A DNA stretch of 21,915 nt from PNKC01 sp039917655 (GCA_039917655.1 JBDSJC010000281.1:1-21915); one strand, 5' to 3'; positions 13,391 through 21,506 are shown, counted from the first letter of the stretch. Notes: generated by a model from the sequence alone, not told the origin. Numbers and translations: made by a program.

Positions 13391-14310
13391 TCCTCGTGGC
13401 AGGTGGCACAGGGACACTAGGCAGGCGGCTGGTCGAACGGCTGGCCGTCGCCGGCGGAGGGGTGCGCGTACTGAGCCGCACCCCCGGCGCGGTGGCGTTC
13501 GCGTCCGCAACCGTGGAGGTCGTGGCCGGTGACGTCCGTGATCGCGCAGCGGTGGAGCGCGCAATGGTTGGAGTGACGACAGTTGTCTCGGCGATGCATG
13601 GCTTCCTCGGGACGGGGGACTCCGGTCCACGCGGGATCGACGCTGAGGGCAACGCCATCCTCGTGGAAGCGGCGGTAGCTGCTGGAGTCGAACACTTCGT
13701 CCTGGTGTCCGTCCAAGGCGCGTCTCCAGACAGCCCGATGGAACTCGCCCGGATGAAGTTCGTCGCCGAGCAGAACCTGCGCGCGAGTCCCCTCGCCTGG
13801 ACCATCGTCCGTCCGACAGCGTTCATGGAAACGTGGGGTCACATCGTCGGTGACCCGCTGGTTCGGACAGGGAAGACGCTGATCTTCGGCCGCGGCACGA
13901 ACCCCATCAACTTCGTCTCCGCCACCGACGTGGCCCGGCTGATCGAACTGGCAATCAACGATCCGGCATTGCGAGGGGAGGCAATCGACTTCGGCGGCCC
14001 CCAGGACCTGACGCTTACCGGGTTGGCCGATGTAGTCGGACGCGTTGCCGGCCGCGAGGTGAAGAAGCGGCACATCCCGCTCGTGGTGATGAGGGCCTCA
14101 TCGCTCGCGCTTCGCCCGATCAAGCCCGCGCTCTCCCGGCAGATCCGCGCCGGGGTGGTCATGGACACGGTCGACTTGACCTTCGGTGCGACGGCCGTCC
14201 GCGAACGTTTCAACTCGATCCCTGTGACCACGTTCGAGAACGTGGTGCGGGCCGAAATCGTGCCCGGGGTGGTCATCGCGCCGATCGTCGAGGAGGCGGC
14301 ACGGCGTTAG
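13387..14310 (+). CDS. NmrA-type atypical SDR, NAD(P)-binding protein
   Basis: A 307-residue protein opening 'MILVAGGTGTLGRRLVERL', with the G-G-T-G-x-L-G dinucleotide-binding loop at residues 6-12. 'VEVVAGDVRDRAAVERAM', 'VVSAMHGFLG', 'VEHFVLVSVQGA' and 'WTIVRPTAFMETWG' follow in the order seen in NmrA/YbjT-like atypical SDRs. The classical Y-x3-K catalytic pair is not evident, as usual in this group. 'GEAIDFGGPQDLTLTGLADVVGRVAG' lies in the C-terminal part. Substrate unknown; such proteins act as NAD(P)-dependent reductases or redox-sensing regulators. It is the second gene of the pair likely controlled by the divergent TetR protein. It ends 22 bases from the convergent MOSC gene. Confidence 0.85.
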   Translation: MILVAGGTGTLGRRLVERLAVAGGGVRVLSRTPGAVAFASATVEVVAGDVRDRAAVERAMVGVTTVVSAMHGFLGTGDSGPRGIDAEGNAILVEAAVAAGVEHFVLVSVQGASPDSPMELARMKFVAEQNLRASPLAWTIVRPTAFMETWGHIVGDPLVRTGKTLIFGRGTNPINFVSATDVARLIELAINDPALRGEAIDFGGPQDLTLTGLADVVGRVAGREVKKRHIPLVVMRASSLALRPIKPALSRQIRAGVVMDTVDLTFGATAVRERFNSIPVTTFENVVRAEIVPGVVIAPIVEEAARR

Positions 14311-14332
14311 GCGCCAGCGATCTTCCCGGGCC

Positions 14333-14884
14333 TCACACCGGCTCCAGCGCCCGGTGCTCGCCGGCCGGCATCTCCACCTCAATCAGGTCGCCGGGGTGGA
14401 CTTCGCCGCCCGCCACCACGATCGCCATCACTCCCGCTTTGCGGACCAGGTTGCCATCGGCGTCGCGGTCCAGCACGGCAGCCATCAGGCCTTTCGCAAT
14501 CCCTTCGAGCTGCGCGCACGGGTTGCGCAGCCCGGTCACCTCGACCACCGCGTCCGCTCCCAGGCGCAGCCGCGCCCCGGCAGGCAGCCCAAGGAGGTCG
14601 ACCCAGCGAGTCGTCACGTTTTCGCCCATCTGACCGGCAGTCACGTCGAAGCCGCCAGCCTGGAGATCATCGAGCAGCTCGCTCTGGATGAGATGCACCT
14701 GGCGCAGGTTCGGCTGATTCGGGTCACGCGCCACTCGCGAGCGGTGTTTTACGGTCACGCCCTGGTGCGCGTCGCCTTCAATCCCCAGGCCCGCCACCAG
14801 GCGGATTCCGGTTTCGTTCGGCTTGGTCATCGTGTGCGCCGCGCTGCGGCTGACGGCTGTCACCACGCCCTTCGGGTCGTCCAT
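14333..14884 (-). CDS. MOSC domain protein
   Basis: A 183-residue protein consisting of little more than a MOSC domain: 'GLGIEGDAHQG' (the G-x-x-G-D-x-H signature), 'GQMGENVTTRWVDLLGLPAGARLRLGADAVVEVTG', then 'LRNPCAQLEGI' with the conserved cysteine expected to take the sulfur or bind the molybdenum cofactor, and 'GEVHPGDLIEVEMP' near the end. MOSC proteins handle molybdenum cofactor and related substrates. GAGGTGG upstream of ATG 14884 supports this start over the TTG one codon earlier. The upstream region holds the palindrome at 14911-14927. The N-terminal MOSC_N domain is absent, as in many stand-alone members. Confidence 0.88.
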   Translation of the reverse strand: MDDPKGVVTAVSRSAAHTMTKPNETGIRLVAGLGIEGDAHQGVTVKHRSRVARDPNQPNLRQVHLIQSELLDDLQAGGFDVTAGQMGENVTTRWVDLLGLPAGARLRLGADAVVEVTGLRNPCAQLEGIAKGLMAAVLDRDADGNLVRKAGVMAIVVAGGEVHPGDLIEVEMPAGEHRALEPV

Positions 14885-14910
14885 CAATCCACCTCAGCCG
14901 CGCGAATTGG

Positions 14911-14927
14911 GCGACGCTCAGCGTCGC
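14911..14927. promoter_or_regulatory. Perfect 17-bp palindrome upstream of the MOSC gene
   Basis: GCGACGCT-C-AGCGTCGC is a perfect inverted repeat with 8-bp arms around one central base, 27 bases upstream of the MOSC start and about 90 upstream of the AraC start. The spacing is that of a dimeric repressor operator rather than a terminator, and there is no T run. The binding protein is unknown. Confidence 0.4.
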
Positions 14928-15015
14928 GTCAAGTAAGCATGGACCACGCCGCGCAGGTATGGCTAGCTCCACATCAGACTTGCCGCGCGCGGGGCAAACC
15001 GTCTAGCCTTCTCGG

Positions 15016-15882
15016 GTGGAAAGCGCTACAAACCTCGTTTCCAGCCATTCGTCCGAATTGGGCGAATGGGAGATGGTGGTGCGCGCACCACACCCACGGC
15101 TGCTCCCTTACATCCGGCGCTACTGCGGGTACGTGGAGAACACCAGCTTCTCCAGCCGGATCCAAGCTGCTAGTGGCGATGCCGTCGCAATCCTCGGATT
15201 TGGCGCATCGACCCGCACGATCGATCTCCGCTACCCGGATCACTCGGTCAGCCACCAATCGTTCTTTGCTGGGTTATTCGATTCGCCGGTCATCACCGAA
15301 TCGATGGGTCCGAGCGCTGGCCTTCAGATCGATTTCACGCCGAGCGGCGCGTACCGCTTCTTCGGCATCCCGATGCACGAACTCGCGAATAGGGTCGTGA
15401 GCCTCAGTGATCTGTTGGGCCCATCCGCCTCGCGCCTCTCGGAGCAGCTGGAACTACTACCGTCCTGGGAGCCGCGCTTCGAGATCATCGACCAGCTCAT
15501 CGCTAGCCGGCTGGCGCATGCCCCAGAAGGTTCGCCCGCCGTCGCAGCCGTGTACGAGAGGATCTGCGCTTCGGGCGGGCTCGCCAGTATCGGCACACTC
15601 GCGGACGAAGTGGGATGGAGTCAAAAGCACCTGATCCAGCGGTTTCGCGAGCAGATTGGGCTGCCGCCGAAGGCTTTCGCGCGAATCGTCCGCTTCGGCC
15701 GGGCAACGGAGCGCATGCGTGGCCCGGAGTCAGGGAGTTGGGCGGACATCGCCTACCGCTGCGGCTACTCTGACCAGTCGCACCTCATCCGCGACTTCCA
15801 CGAATTCGCAGGCGCGACGCCCTCCGCGTTCGCGGCACGGATGTTGCCGGATAACGGCGGCATCCGGGGTGACGGCCTGTAA
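15016..15882 (+). CDS. AraC family transcriptional regulator
   Basis: A 288-residue protein if started at GTG 15016; an ATG at 15073 is an alternative, with GGGAG directly before it. The N-terminal ~170 residues are a DUF6597-like/AraC sensor domain of the kind that begins 'PHPRLLPYIRRYCGY' and contains 'LQIDFTPSGAYRFFGIPMHELANRVVSLSDLLG'. The C-terminal 100 residues are the AraC double helix-turn-helix: 'SIGTLADEVGWSQKHLIQRFREQIGLPPKAFARIVRFGRA', then 'WADIAYRCGYSDQSHLIRDFHEFAGATPSAF'. This architecture is often encoded next to VOC or SRPBCC genes that it may control, and here a VOC gene follows 98 bases downstream on the same strand. Effector unknown. Confidence 0.9.
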   Translation: MESATNLVSSHSSELGEWEMVVRAPHPRLLPYIRRYCGYVENTSFSSRIQAASGDAVAILGFGASTRTIDLRYPDHSVSHQSFFAGLFDSPVITESMGPSAGLQIDFTPSGAYRFFGIPMHELANRVVSLSDLLGPSASRLSEQLELLPSWEPRFEIIDQLIASRLAHAPEGSPAVAAVYERICASGGLASIGTLADEVGWSQKHLIQRFREQIGLPPKAFARIVRFGRATERMRGPESGSWADIAYRCGYSDQSHLIRDFHEFAGATPSAFAARMLPDNGGIRGDGL

Positions 15883-15980
15883 GCGCACCAGCAGGTAAGA
15901 ATTATCCAATCCTCACCGGTACCAGCCCCATTACGCTGAAGGCACGCTCGGTCTCAGGCTGGGCGGCCGAAGGAGTCCCC

Positions 15981-16382
15981 ATGTCCCAATCCGCACCCAC
16001 GTTCTACCCTTGCCTGCTCTACCGCGATGCCCCGGCCGCCATGGCCTGGCTGACCGACGCTTTCGGCTTCAAGGAGATGATGCGTGTGCCCAACGAGGAC
16101 GGCACGATCGCACACGCCGAGATGAGCCTCGGCGGCGGCGTAATCATGGTTTCCTCCGCCAGACCAGCCCAGGGATGGGTAAGCCCATTGGACTTGCCCG
16201 GAGTGAACCAGACGGTCTCCGTCTACGTCTCTGATACCGACGCGCACCACGCCCGTGCCGCTGCGGCCGGGGCCAAGATCACCTTCCCACTGGAAACCAA
16301 GGATTACGGCCGCGGCTACTCCTGCAAGGACTTGGAAGGCCACACCTGGTCGTTCATGGACTACCGCCCCACAGCGGACTAG
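15981..16382 (+). CDS. VOC family (glyoxalase/PhnB-like) protein
   Basis: A 133-residue protein with two beta-alpha-beta-beta-beta modules: 'FYPCLLYRDAPAAMAWLTDAFGFKEMMRVPNEDGTIAHAEMSLGGGVIMVSS' and 'QTVSVYVSDTDAHHARAAAAGAKITFPLETKDYGRGYSCKDLEGHTWSFMDY'. The pattern 'D-Y-G-x-x-x-Y-x-x-x-D-x-E-G-H-x-W' is the PhnB-like end of the fold. AGGAG sits 5 bases before the ATG. VOC proteins include metal-dependent lyases, dioxygenases and resistance proteins; only a partial metal-ligand set (His and Glu) is suggested, so the reaction is not assigned. It follows the AraC gene and probably belongs with it. Confidence 0.88.
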   Translation: MSQSAPTFYPCLLYRDAPAAMAWLTDAFGFKEMMRVPNEDGTIAHAEMSLGGGVIMVSSARPAQGWVSPLDLPGVNQTVSVYVSDTDAHHARAAAAGAKITFPLETKDYGRGYSCKDLEGHTWSFMDYRPTAD

Positions 16383-16392
16383 CGATGGTCCG

Positions 16393-17280
16393 TCAGGGCC
16401 CTGGCGGCATCCCAAGGATCGTGGCAGCGTCCGCCGAGGATGCAGCCGGGCGGCCGAGGGACGTGCCCAGCGCCGCAAGTTCGCCCACCAGCTCCACGTT
16501 GGAAGGCGTGCGGGGTCCCGCGTAGTCCTCGAGTCCGACCCGTACGTGACCGCCGCGCTCAATCGCCATAGCGGCGAGTCCGCAACCCACAACGTCTCCG
16601 CCGAGAACGGCAACGGCCCACGCCAGCCCGGAATCGCCAAGCATCTCCAGGTAAGCGTCGAGCCCCGCCCGTGTCGGCGGCAGCCCGAAGTTCGCCGCCG
16701 GCCCGCCGAAGTAGAGCTTGATCAGCGCACCCGGAGCCATTAGTCCCGCACGGTGGAAGGCGAGCGCCACGCGCAGAAAGCCCGGCTCAAAGATCGACAC
16801 GCTCGGCGCAAGCTGGCGTTCCCGGCAGACGGCGAACATGTGGTGCGCGTCCGCGAACGTATTGAGGTAGGTGGAATCGACCGCTGCGGGGAGCCCTCCA
16901 GCTTGAGAAGGGCCAACGTTCACCGACCCGGGGTCGACAAGCCCCATCCGCAGGACGCCGGCCTCGGCGAGCGCCGGGATGTGGGCGTACCGTTCGCTGA
17001 TTGTCGTGTGCCGCCCGCCGCTGGCCATCGTTGGGTAGAGGATTGCGTCCGGCCGAGCGGCGAGGATCTGCGTCCACGCTGCGATGTAGGGCGTCGGCGA
17101 GTGCACGCCGCTCGTCCCACCAACCACCGGCTCGTCGTTGTGGTTGTGGACGATGGCTGCTCCTGCCTCCAGGCAGCGCAGGCCGTCCGCGGCGATCTCG
17201 TCCGGCGTCCGCGGGACGTTCGGATTGCGGTGCTTCGGTGTCCCGCCATTCAGGGCAGCTTCGATAATTAGTGGGGTCAT
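16393..17280 (-). CDS. 3-keto-5-aminohexanoate cleavage (BKACE) family enzyme
   Basis: A 295-residue protein starting 'MTPLIIEAALNGG', the invariant opening strand of BKACE proteins. 'AGAAIVHNHNDEP' carries the two zinc-binding histidines (H45, H47). 'DAILYPTMASGG', 'LVDPGSVNVG', 'PSVSIFEPGFLRVAL', 'IKLYFGG' and 'GGHVRVGLEDYAG' then follow in family order, the last with the conserved Glu. BKACE enzymes split beta-keto acids with acetyl-CoA; substrate varies and cannot be read from the sequence, though the H-N-H-N-D version differs from the lysine-fermentation enzyme. The start at 17280 fits the family; an upstream extension to 17352 lacks resemblance. It is divergent from the hydrolase pair. 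Confidence 0.88.
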   Translation of the reverse strand: MTPLIIEAALNGGTPKHRNPNVPRTPDEIAADGLRCLEAGAAIVHNHNDEPVVGGTSGVHSPTPYIAAWTQILAARPDAILYPTMASGGRHTTISERYAHIPALAEAGVLRMGLVDPGSVNVGPSQAGGLPAAVDSTYLNTFADAHHMFAVCRERQLAPSVSIFEPGFLRVALAFHRAGLMAPGALIKLYFGGPAANFGLPPTRAGLDAYLEMLGDSGLAWAVAVLGGDVVGCGLAAMAIERGGHVRVGLEDYAGPRTPSNVELVGELAALGTSLGRPAASSADAATILGMPPGP

Positions 17281-17379
17281 AGCGGCGCAGCTTACGCCAC
17301 CGCCCCGCTGAGACTTGCGGGCGTCGCTGCCCCATTCGTCTGCTCTTTGCAATCATGGACCGACGTAAAGGTGGGTGAA

Positions 17380-18297
17380 GTGGAAGCAACGATACCCGAG
17401 ACCATCTCCTACCCAGGCGCGAGGCGGCCCGACCGTCATCGCTGGGTGAGCTCGTTCGGCGTGAAGCTCGCCTCGTGCGAATGGGGCGACGAAGAGGCGT
17501 CGCCTCTCTTCCTCGTGCACGGCGGGTCTGATTTCGCAGGCACCTTCGATGGCTTCGCGCCGCTGCTCGCGGACGCCGGCTGGCGCGTGATCTCCTGGGA
17601 CCACCGCGGCCACGGGGATTCCGACCATGCAGCGCTCTATTCTTGGGACGCCGATGTGCGCGACGCCCTCGCCGTGCTCGATTCGGTTACCCCGGACGCC
17701 GTGCCGGTCATCGCGCATTCCAAGGGCGGCGGGATGATGCTGCAATTGGCCGAAGCGCTGCCCCGGCGGATGTCCAAGCTCGTGGTCATTGATGGCCTGC
17801 CCTCGCCTGACCCGCACCCGGACGTCTCGGACCACGAAGAGCATGCGCTGAGTTCGAAGAACCTCGCCGCGTGGCTCGATCACCGGCGCGCGGCGGCCTC
17901 GCTACACCGCAAGCCGGGCACACTGGACGAGCTGGCAAAGCGGCGCAAGCGCATGAACCCGCGCCTGGACGACGATTGGCTTCGGTACCTCGTCACCGTG
18001 GGCGCCCGCCACGACCCCGACGGGTGGAGGTGGAAGCTGGACCCCGCGATCCGCATGGGCGGGTTCGGCCCGTGGCAGCCTGGCTGGTCCCTCGACCGCA
18101 TGAAATCGCTCGAAATCCCGCTCCTCGGCATGACCGCGACGGTTGAAGAGGAGATGGGCTGGGGCATCGACCACACGCAACTGCTGCCTTTTCTGCCGCC
18201 GGGGGCACGCCTCATCCCGTTCCCGGACACCGGCCACTTCATCCACATCGAACATCCGCGTCCGGTCGCCAACACGATCCTCGAGTTCCTTTCGTGA
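17380..18297 (+). CDS. Alpha/beta hydrolase
   Basis: A 305-residue protein when begun at GTG 17380, which has AAAGG 8 bases upstream; TTG 17347 and GTG 17371 are alternatives. The canonical fold is visible: 'LFLVHGGSDFAGTFDGFAPLLADAGWRVISWDHRGHGDSD' (oxyanion-hole HGG and the D-x-R-G-H-G-x-S block), then 'PVIAHSKGGGMMLQLAEA' with the nucleophile Ser in A-H-S-K-G. 'VVIDGLPSP' follows the core, and the catalytic His is in 'DTGHFIHIEHP' near the C-terminus. The substrate is unknown. The stop overlaps the next hydrolase-like gene by 4 bases. It is divergent from the BKACE gene with a 99-base gap. Confidence 0.85.
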   Translation: MEATIPETISYPGARRPDRHRWVSSFGVKLASCEWGDEEASPLFLVHGGSDFAGTFDGFAPLLADAGWRVISWDHRGHGDSDHAALYSWDADVRDALAVLDSVTPDAVPVIAHSKGGGMMLQLAEALPRRMSKLVVIDGLPSPDPHPDVSDHEEHALSSKNLAAWLDHRRAAASLHRKPGTLDELAKRRKRMNPRLDDDWLRYLVTVGARHDPDGWRWKLDPAIRMGGFGPWQPGWSLDRMKSLEIPLLGMTATVEEEMGWGIDHTQLLPFLPPGARLIPFPDTGHFIHIEHPRPVANTILEFLS

Positions 18298-18947
18298 CTG
18301 TCTTTCTGACGCACAACAAGATGAAGCTGGCGTTCCACACCCTGCGCGGAGGCGAAGGGCCAGCGCTGCTGCTGCTGCACGGGCTGGGCGACCGCTCGCC
18401 GAAGTCCGTGCCCGCCGATGCCAACACCTGGCCCGGCGCAATTTACGCCGTCGATTTCACGGGGCACGGCGAATCGACGATGCCCGGCGGCGGCGGGTAC
18501 ACCGCCGAACTCCTGATGGGCGACGCCGACGTGGCCCTCGGCATGCTCGGCGCGGCCACTCTGCTGGGGCGAGGACTTGGCGGCTACGTCGCCCTCCTGC
18601 TCGCGGGTGCGCGCCCGGAATCGGTGCGCGGCGCGATTATCGCTGACGGGCACGGCATGGCTGGCGGCGGAGACCGGCCGGGGCCAACCGTTGTCCGCGG
18701 CGTGCCCGAGCGGGACACAACTCCGGACCCGTTCGCGCTGGTGGAACTCGCCGCCGACCTTCGCCCGGCCGAGTACGCCGAGAAGTTTGTGGCGCTGGCC
18801 TGCGCAAGCTCGGGGATCGAACATCCGGTCACCGTCTGCGCGAAGTCCCAACCGGACTGGCTGAAGGCGGTCGTCCGCCAGCCGGGAGTGAAGCAGTCAA
18901 CCCTCGAAGCCGCGCTCGGCGACTACGCGAAGCTGGCCTGGCGTTAG
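18294..18947 (+). CDS. Alpha/beta hydrolase-fold protein lacking the nucleophilic serine
   Basis: A 217-residue protein starting at GTG 18294 inside the stop of the preceding gene. The fold is recognisable from 'PALLLLHGLGDRSP', 'IYAVDFTGHGESTMPGGGGYTAELLMGDADVAL' and 'AATLLGRGLGGYVALLLAGARPESVRGAIIADGHG'. At the nucleophile elbow the usual G-x-S-x-G reads G-R-G-L-G, with Gly94 in place of Ser. The protein is short for the family. It is therefore either non-catalytic (binding or partner protein of the upstream hydrolase) or uses another chemistry. Its TAG overlaps the convergent TAA of the flavin transferase gene by the palindromic TTAG at 18944-18947. Confidence 0.75.
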   Translation: MTVFLTHNKMKLAFHTLRGGEGPALLLLHGLGDRSPKSVPADANTWPGAIYAVDFTGHGESTMPGGGGYTAELLMGDADVALGMLGAATLLGRGLGGYVALLLAGARPESVRGAIIADGHGMAGGGDRPGPTVVRGVPERDTTPDPFALVELAADLRPAEYAEKFVALACASSGIEHPVTVCAKSQPDWLKAVVRQPGVKQSTLEAALGDYAKLAWR

Positions 18948-19819
18948 GCGGGAACGGAGCCCGTCTCGCTCCCGTCTTTACGAAACGCTAGCACCCGAAC
19001 GCCCGCTTGCTGTGCCACCGCCAACGTATCTTCGCCTCCGATGACGATCGCCTTCGCCCAGCATTCTGCCCGCCAGGCATGTGCGTCCCAGGCCGAGACC
19101 TGCACGAACTCCTCCGACGCGGGTAGTCCGCTGCGCGGGTCGATCAGGTGGTGGGCGTTCGCACCGGACGCCGTCTTCCAGCGCCGCTTCCGCGTGGTCG
19201 AAGTCGCAAGCGCGCCAAAAATCACGCCCTCCCAGGCGTCATCCTCGGAATCTGGCGATGCGACACTCACCAGCCAGCCTTCGCGGCCCGCTTCGCTCCC
19301 GGCGCAACGAAGGTCACCCCCAGCGTTGACGAGCGCGTTGGGCTCGGAACGGACGAGCATCTCGACCGCAAGGTCAACCGTCCAGCCTTTCACGATCCCC
19401 CCGAGGTCAAGCCGGCCGCTCCGGAGACGGACCAGCGTGCCCTCCACCGACAGACCGTCCGCTGGTTCCGGGGCGGGCGAACCGGACAGCTCACCGCCGC
19501 TTGTCACGTCGTCGAATGTGCGCGAGTATCCAGCGCGCTCCAACGACTCGAGGATCAGCGGATTGAACATCCCGCCGGTGAACCGGTGCGCTTCGAACGC
19601 CATGCGGCAGGCCGCCGCCAGCCAGGCATCGTCCACTCCCTCGCCGGCGTTCAGCCGGGAGACGAGCGAGGCTGGCCGAAAACGTGAGAATCGCCCCTCT
19701 TGCTGTTCAAAGAGCACGCGGACGCTGGCGAAGAGCGCCAATGGCCGGGCAGCGGAATGGGATTCGATTAGGACATCGATGTCGGTGTCCATCGCCCGGA
19801 AGCGATCTTCGTGGCGCAT
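18944..19819 (-). CDS. apbE: FAD:protein FMN transferase (ApbE family)
   Basis: A 291-residue protein. 'RAMDTDIDVLI' near the N-terminus corresponds to the M-G-T motif. 'GRLDLGGIVKGWTVDLA' is the D-L-G-G-x-x-K-G signature that binds FAD, 'ALVNAGGDLRCAG' the G-G-D strand, and 'AHHLIDPRSGLPA' the H-x-I-D-P-x-x-G metal-site motif. ApbE enzymes move FMN from FAD onto a threonine of target proteins such as Rnf, Nqr or NosR subunits; no target is visible here. No signal peptide or lipobox is present, suggesting a cytoplasmic enzyme. The ATG at 19819 follows the ferredoxin stop after 2 bases, so the two form an operon; a longer upstream extension is antisense noise over the ferredoxin gene. Confidence 0.88.
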   Translation of the reverse strand: MRHEDRFRAMDTDIDVLIESHSAARPLALFASVRVLFEQQEGRFSRFRPASLVSRLNAGEGVDDAWLAAACRMAFEAHRFTGGMFNPLILESLERAGYSRTFDDVTSGGELSGSPAPEPADGLSVEGTLVRLRSGRLDLGGIVKGWTVDLAVEMLVRSEPNALVNAGGDLRCAGSEAGREGWLVSVASPDSEDDAWEGVIFGALATSTTRKRRWKTASGANAHHLIDPRSGLPASEEFVQVSAWDAHAWRAECWAKAIVIGGEDTLAVAQQAGVRVLAFRKDGSETGSVPA

Positions 19820-19821
19820 GG

Positions 19822-20193
19822 TCAGCCGAGCGGGTTGCTGCCGATTTGCAACTCCGGCACAGCGCAACCCAGAGACAGGTCCTCGGTGATCACGCGACCC
19901 AGCGATTCTGGGTGCAGCCCTCCGTACCACCTGCCTTCGGGGTAGACCACGGCCACCGGACCTTCGGTGCAGACCCGCAGGCAGCCGACCTTCGTGCGGT
20001 AGATGCGCCCGGCGTCGCTGGACCCGTTGAGCTTCGCCACACCGATCTTCAGTTGCGACCAGGCGGCCGCGCCCTCTTCCGCAGTGCAGCAATCCGGCCC
20101 CACGCAGAGAAAGATGTGGCGCTCGTAGCGGCCCACCCCTCGCTGTGCAGCTTCGACCCGCGCGGCATCGAGGGCCTGTGTGGCTTCGTCCAT
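19822..20193 (-). CDS. Thioredoxin-like [2Fe-2S] ferredoxin domain protein
   Basis: A 123-residue protein started at ATG 20193 ('MDEATQALDAARVEAAQRGVGRYERHIFLCVGPDCC'). The C-x-G-P-D-C-C stretch and the later 'RIYRTKVGCLRVCTEGPVAVVYPEG' supply the four cysteines (C-x4-C or C-x5-C near the start, C-x3-C later) of thioredoxin-like [2Fe-2S] ferredoxins such as those related to NuoE and the (2Fe-2S) ferredoxin domain family. 'WYGGLHPESLGRVITEDL' is the typical closing segment. It would carry electrons or help in metal-cluster handling. An in-frame extension to 20334 exists but its residues look non-coding. It precedes apbE by 2 bases. Confidence 0.85.
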   Translation of the reverse strand: MDEATQALDAARVEAAQRGVGRYERHIFLCVGPDCCTAEEGAAAWSQLKIGVAKLNGSSDAGRIYRTKVGCLRVCTEGPVAVVYPEGRWYGGLHPESLGRVITEDLSLGCAVPELQIGSNPLG

Positions 20194-20333
20194 CGCATCC
20201 AGTGTAGAGGGCGTTGGCGGTGTTACGCTCGGAGGGGCTTCGGCCGTCACTCCGGTACTCGCCCAATCTTGCCCGCGCAACGCGCCGCGCCAACGCGTAT
20301 CATCCGCACCGTTATCCCAGCCAGGAGTATCCA

Positions 20334-21419
20334 ATGAAAGCCGCCGTCTTCCACGGGCCTCACCAGCCCCTGACCATCGAGAATATCGACATCGACGAGC
20401 CGAAGGGCCACGAGGTACTCGTCAAGACCATGGCGACGGGTGTCTGCCACAGCGACCTGCACTTCGTTGACGGCCTCTACCCGCTGCCCGCGCCAGCGGT
20501 TCTCGGCCACGAACCAGCCGGCATCGTCGAAGCCGTCGGTGACCAGGTCAGCTACGTGAAGCCGGGCGACCATGTGATCTGCTGCCTTTCCGTGTTCTGC
20601 GGGCAGTGCGAAATGTGCATTAGCGGGCGTCCCAACCTCTGCCGCGCCCCCGAACTGCGTCGCGGCCCCAACGAAAAACCGCGCCTCTCCTGGAACGGCA
20701 GCCCCGTCGGCCAGTTCGCCAACCTCGGCAGCTACGCCGAAAAGATGCTGCTTCACGAGCACGCCGTCGTGAAGGTCCGCGAAGACGTCGCCTTTGACCG
20801 CCTGGCGCTCATTGGCTGCGGGGTCACGACCGGCGTGGGCGCCGTGCTGAACACAGCGCGCATCGAGGCCGGCTCGTCCGTCGCGGTCTTTGGCTGCGGC
20901 GGTGTTGGCCTGAGCGCCATCCAGGGCGCGCGCATCGGCGGCGCCCGCATGATCATCGCCGTTGACACGGTCGAAGCGAAGCTCGCGACGGCCAAGGAGA
21001 TGGGCGCGACCCACGTCGTCGATGCTTCCTCACACGACCCCGTGCAGGCGATCCGCGACATCACCGGCGGCGGTGGCGTGGAGTACTCGTTCGAGGCGAT
21101 CGGCAACAAGCGCGCCGCCGAGCAGTCCTACGAATGCCTCGACCGCGGCGGCACAGCAACGATCATCGGGATGATCCCGGTCGGCCAGAAGATCGAACTC
21201 GATGGCCCGTCGTTCCTCGGCGAAAAGCGCATCCAAGGTTCGAGCATGGGCTCCAACCGCTTCCGCAAGGACATGCCGCGCTACATCGACTTCTACCTCC
21301 AGGGCCGCCTCAAGCTGGACGAAATGATCACCCGCCGCGGCAAGCTCGAAGACGTCAACGAAGCGTTCCGCGCGATGAAGGCCGGCGAAGTGGCGCGGAC
21401 CGTGCTGACGTTCGACTAG
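20334..21419 (+). CDS. Zinc-dependent alcohol dehydrogenase (class III-like MDR family)
   Basis: A 361-residue medium-chain dehydrogenase. Catalytic zinc ligands: Cys in 'TGVCHSDLHF' and His-Glu in 'LGHEPAGIVEAVG'. Structural zinc: four cysteines in 'FCGQCEMCISGRPNLC' (C-x2-C-x2-C-x7-C). NAD(P) binding: 'AVFGCGGVGLSAIQGARIGGARMIIAVD', where the Asp after the second strand suggests NAD(H). The ends 'FLGEKRIQGSSMGSNRF' and 'YLQGRLKLDEMITRRGKLEDVNEAFRAMKAGEVARTVL' are typical. Predicted to oxidise primary alcohols or reduce aldehydes in the cytoplasm. AGGAG at 20323-20327 sits 6 bases before the ATG, which decides against the upstream in-frame start. It is divergent from the ferredoxin gene across a 140-base gap. 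Confidence 0.93.
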   Translation: MKAAVFHGPHQPLTIENIDIDEPKGHEVLVKTMATGVCHSDLHFVDGLYPLPAPAVLGHEPAGIVEAVGDQVSYVKPGDHVICCLSVFCGQCEMCISGRPNLCRAPELRRGPNEKPRLSWNGSPVGQFANLGSYAEKMLLHEHAVVKVREDVAFDRLALIGCGVTTGVGAVLNTARIEAGSSVAVFGCGGVGLSAIQGARIGGARMIIAVDTVEAKLATAKEMGATHVVDASSHDPVQAIRDITGGGGVEYSFEAIGNKRAAEQSYECLDRGGTATIIGMIPVGQKIELDGPSFLGEKRIQGSSMGSNRFRKDMPRYIDFYLQGRLKLDEMITRRGKLEDVNEAFRAMKAGEVARTVLTFD

Positions 21420-21462
21420 GCATCGCGAGCGACAACGGGCTCGTTGGACACAGAAAGGCTGC

Positions 21463-21496
21463 GCCGCCTGATCCCACCCTCAGTGGGTCCGGCGGC
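21463..21496. other. Hairpin between the alcohol dehydrogenase and DinB genes
   Basis: GCCGCC (21463-21468) pairs with GGCGGC (21491-21496) and CCCAC (21473-21477) with GTGGG (21483-21487), giving an 11-bp interrupted stem with a 5-base loop. No T run follows on either strand next to it. It ends 10 bases before the DinB ATG, so it is either a weak terminator or a structure that could mask that start. Confidence 0.4.
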
Positions 21497-21506
21497 TGGG
21501 ACACTC

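Noticed and set aside
14354..15400. A 348-codon plus-strand frame across the MOSC gene and into the AraC gene
   Set aside because: It is antisense to a well-supported MOSC domain and out of frame with AraC.
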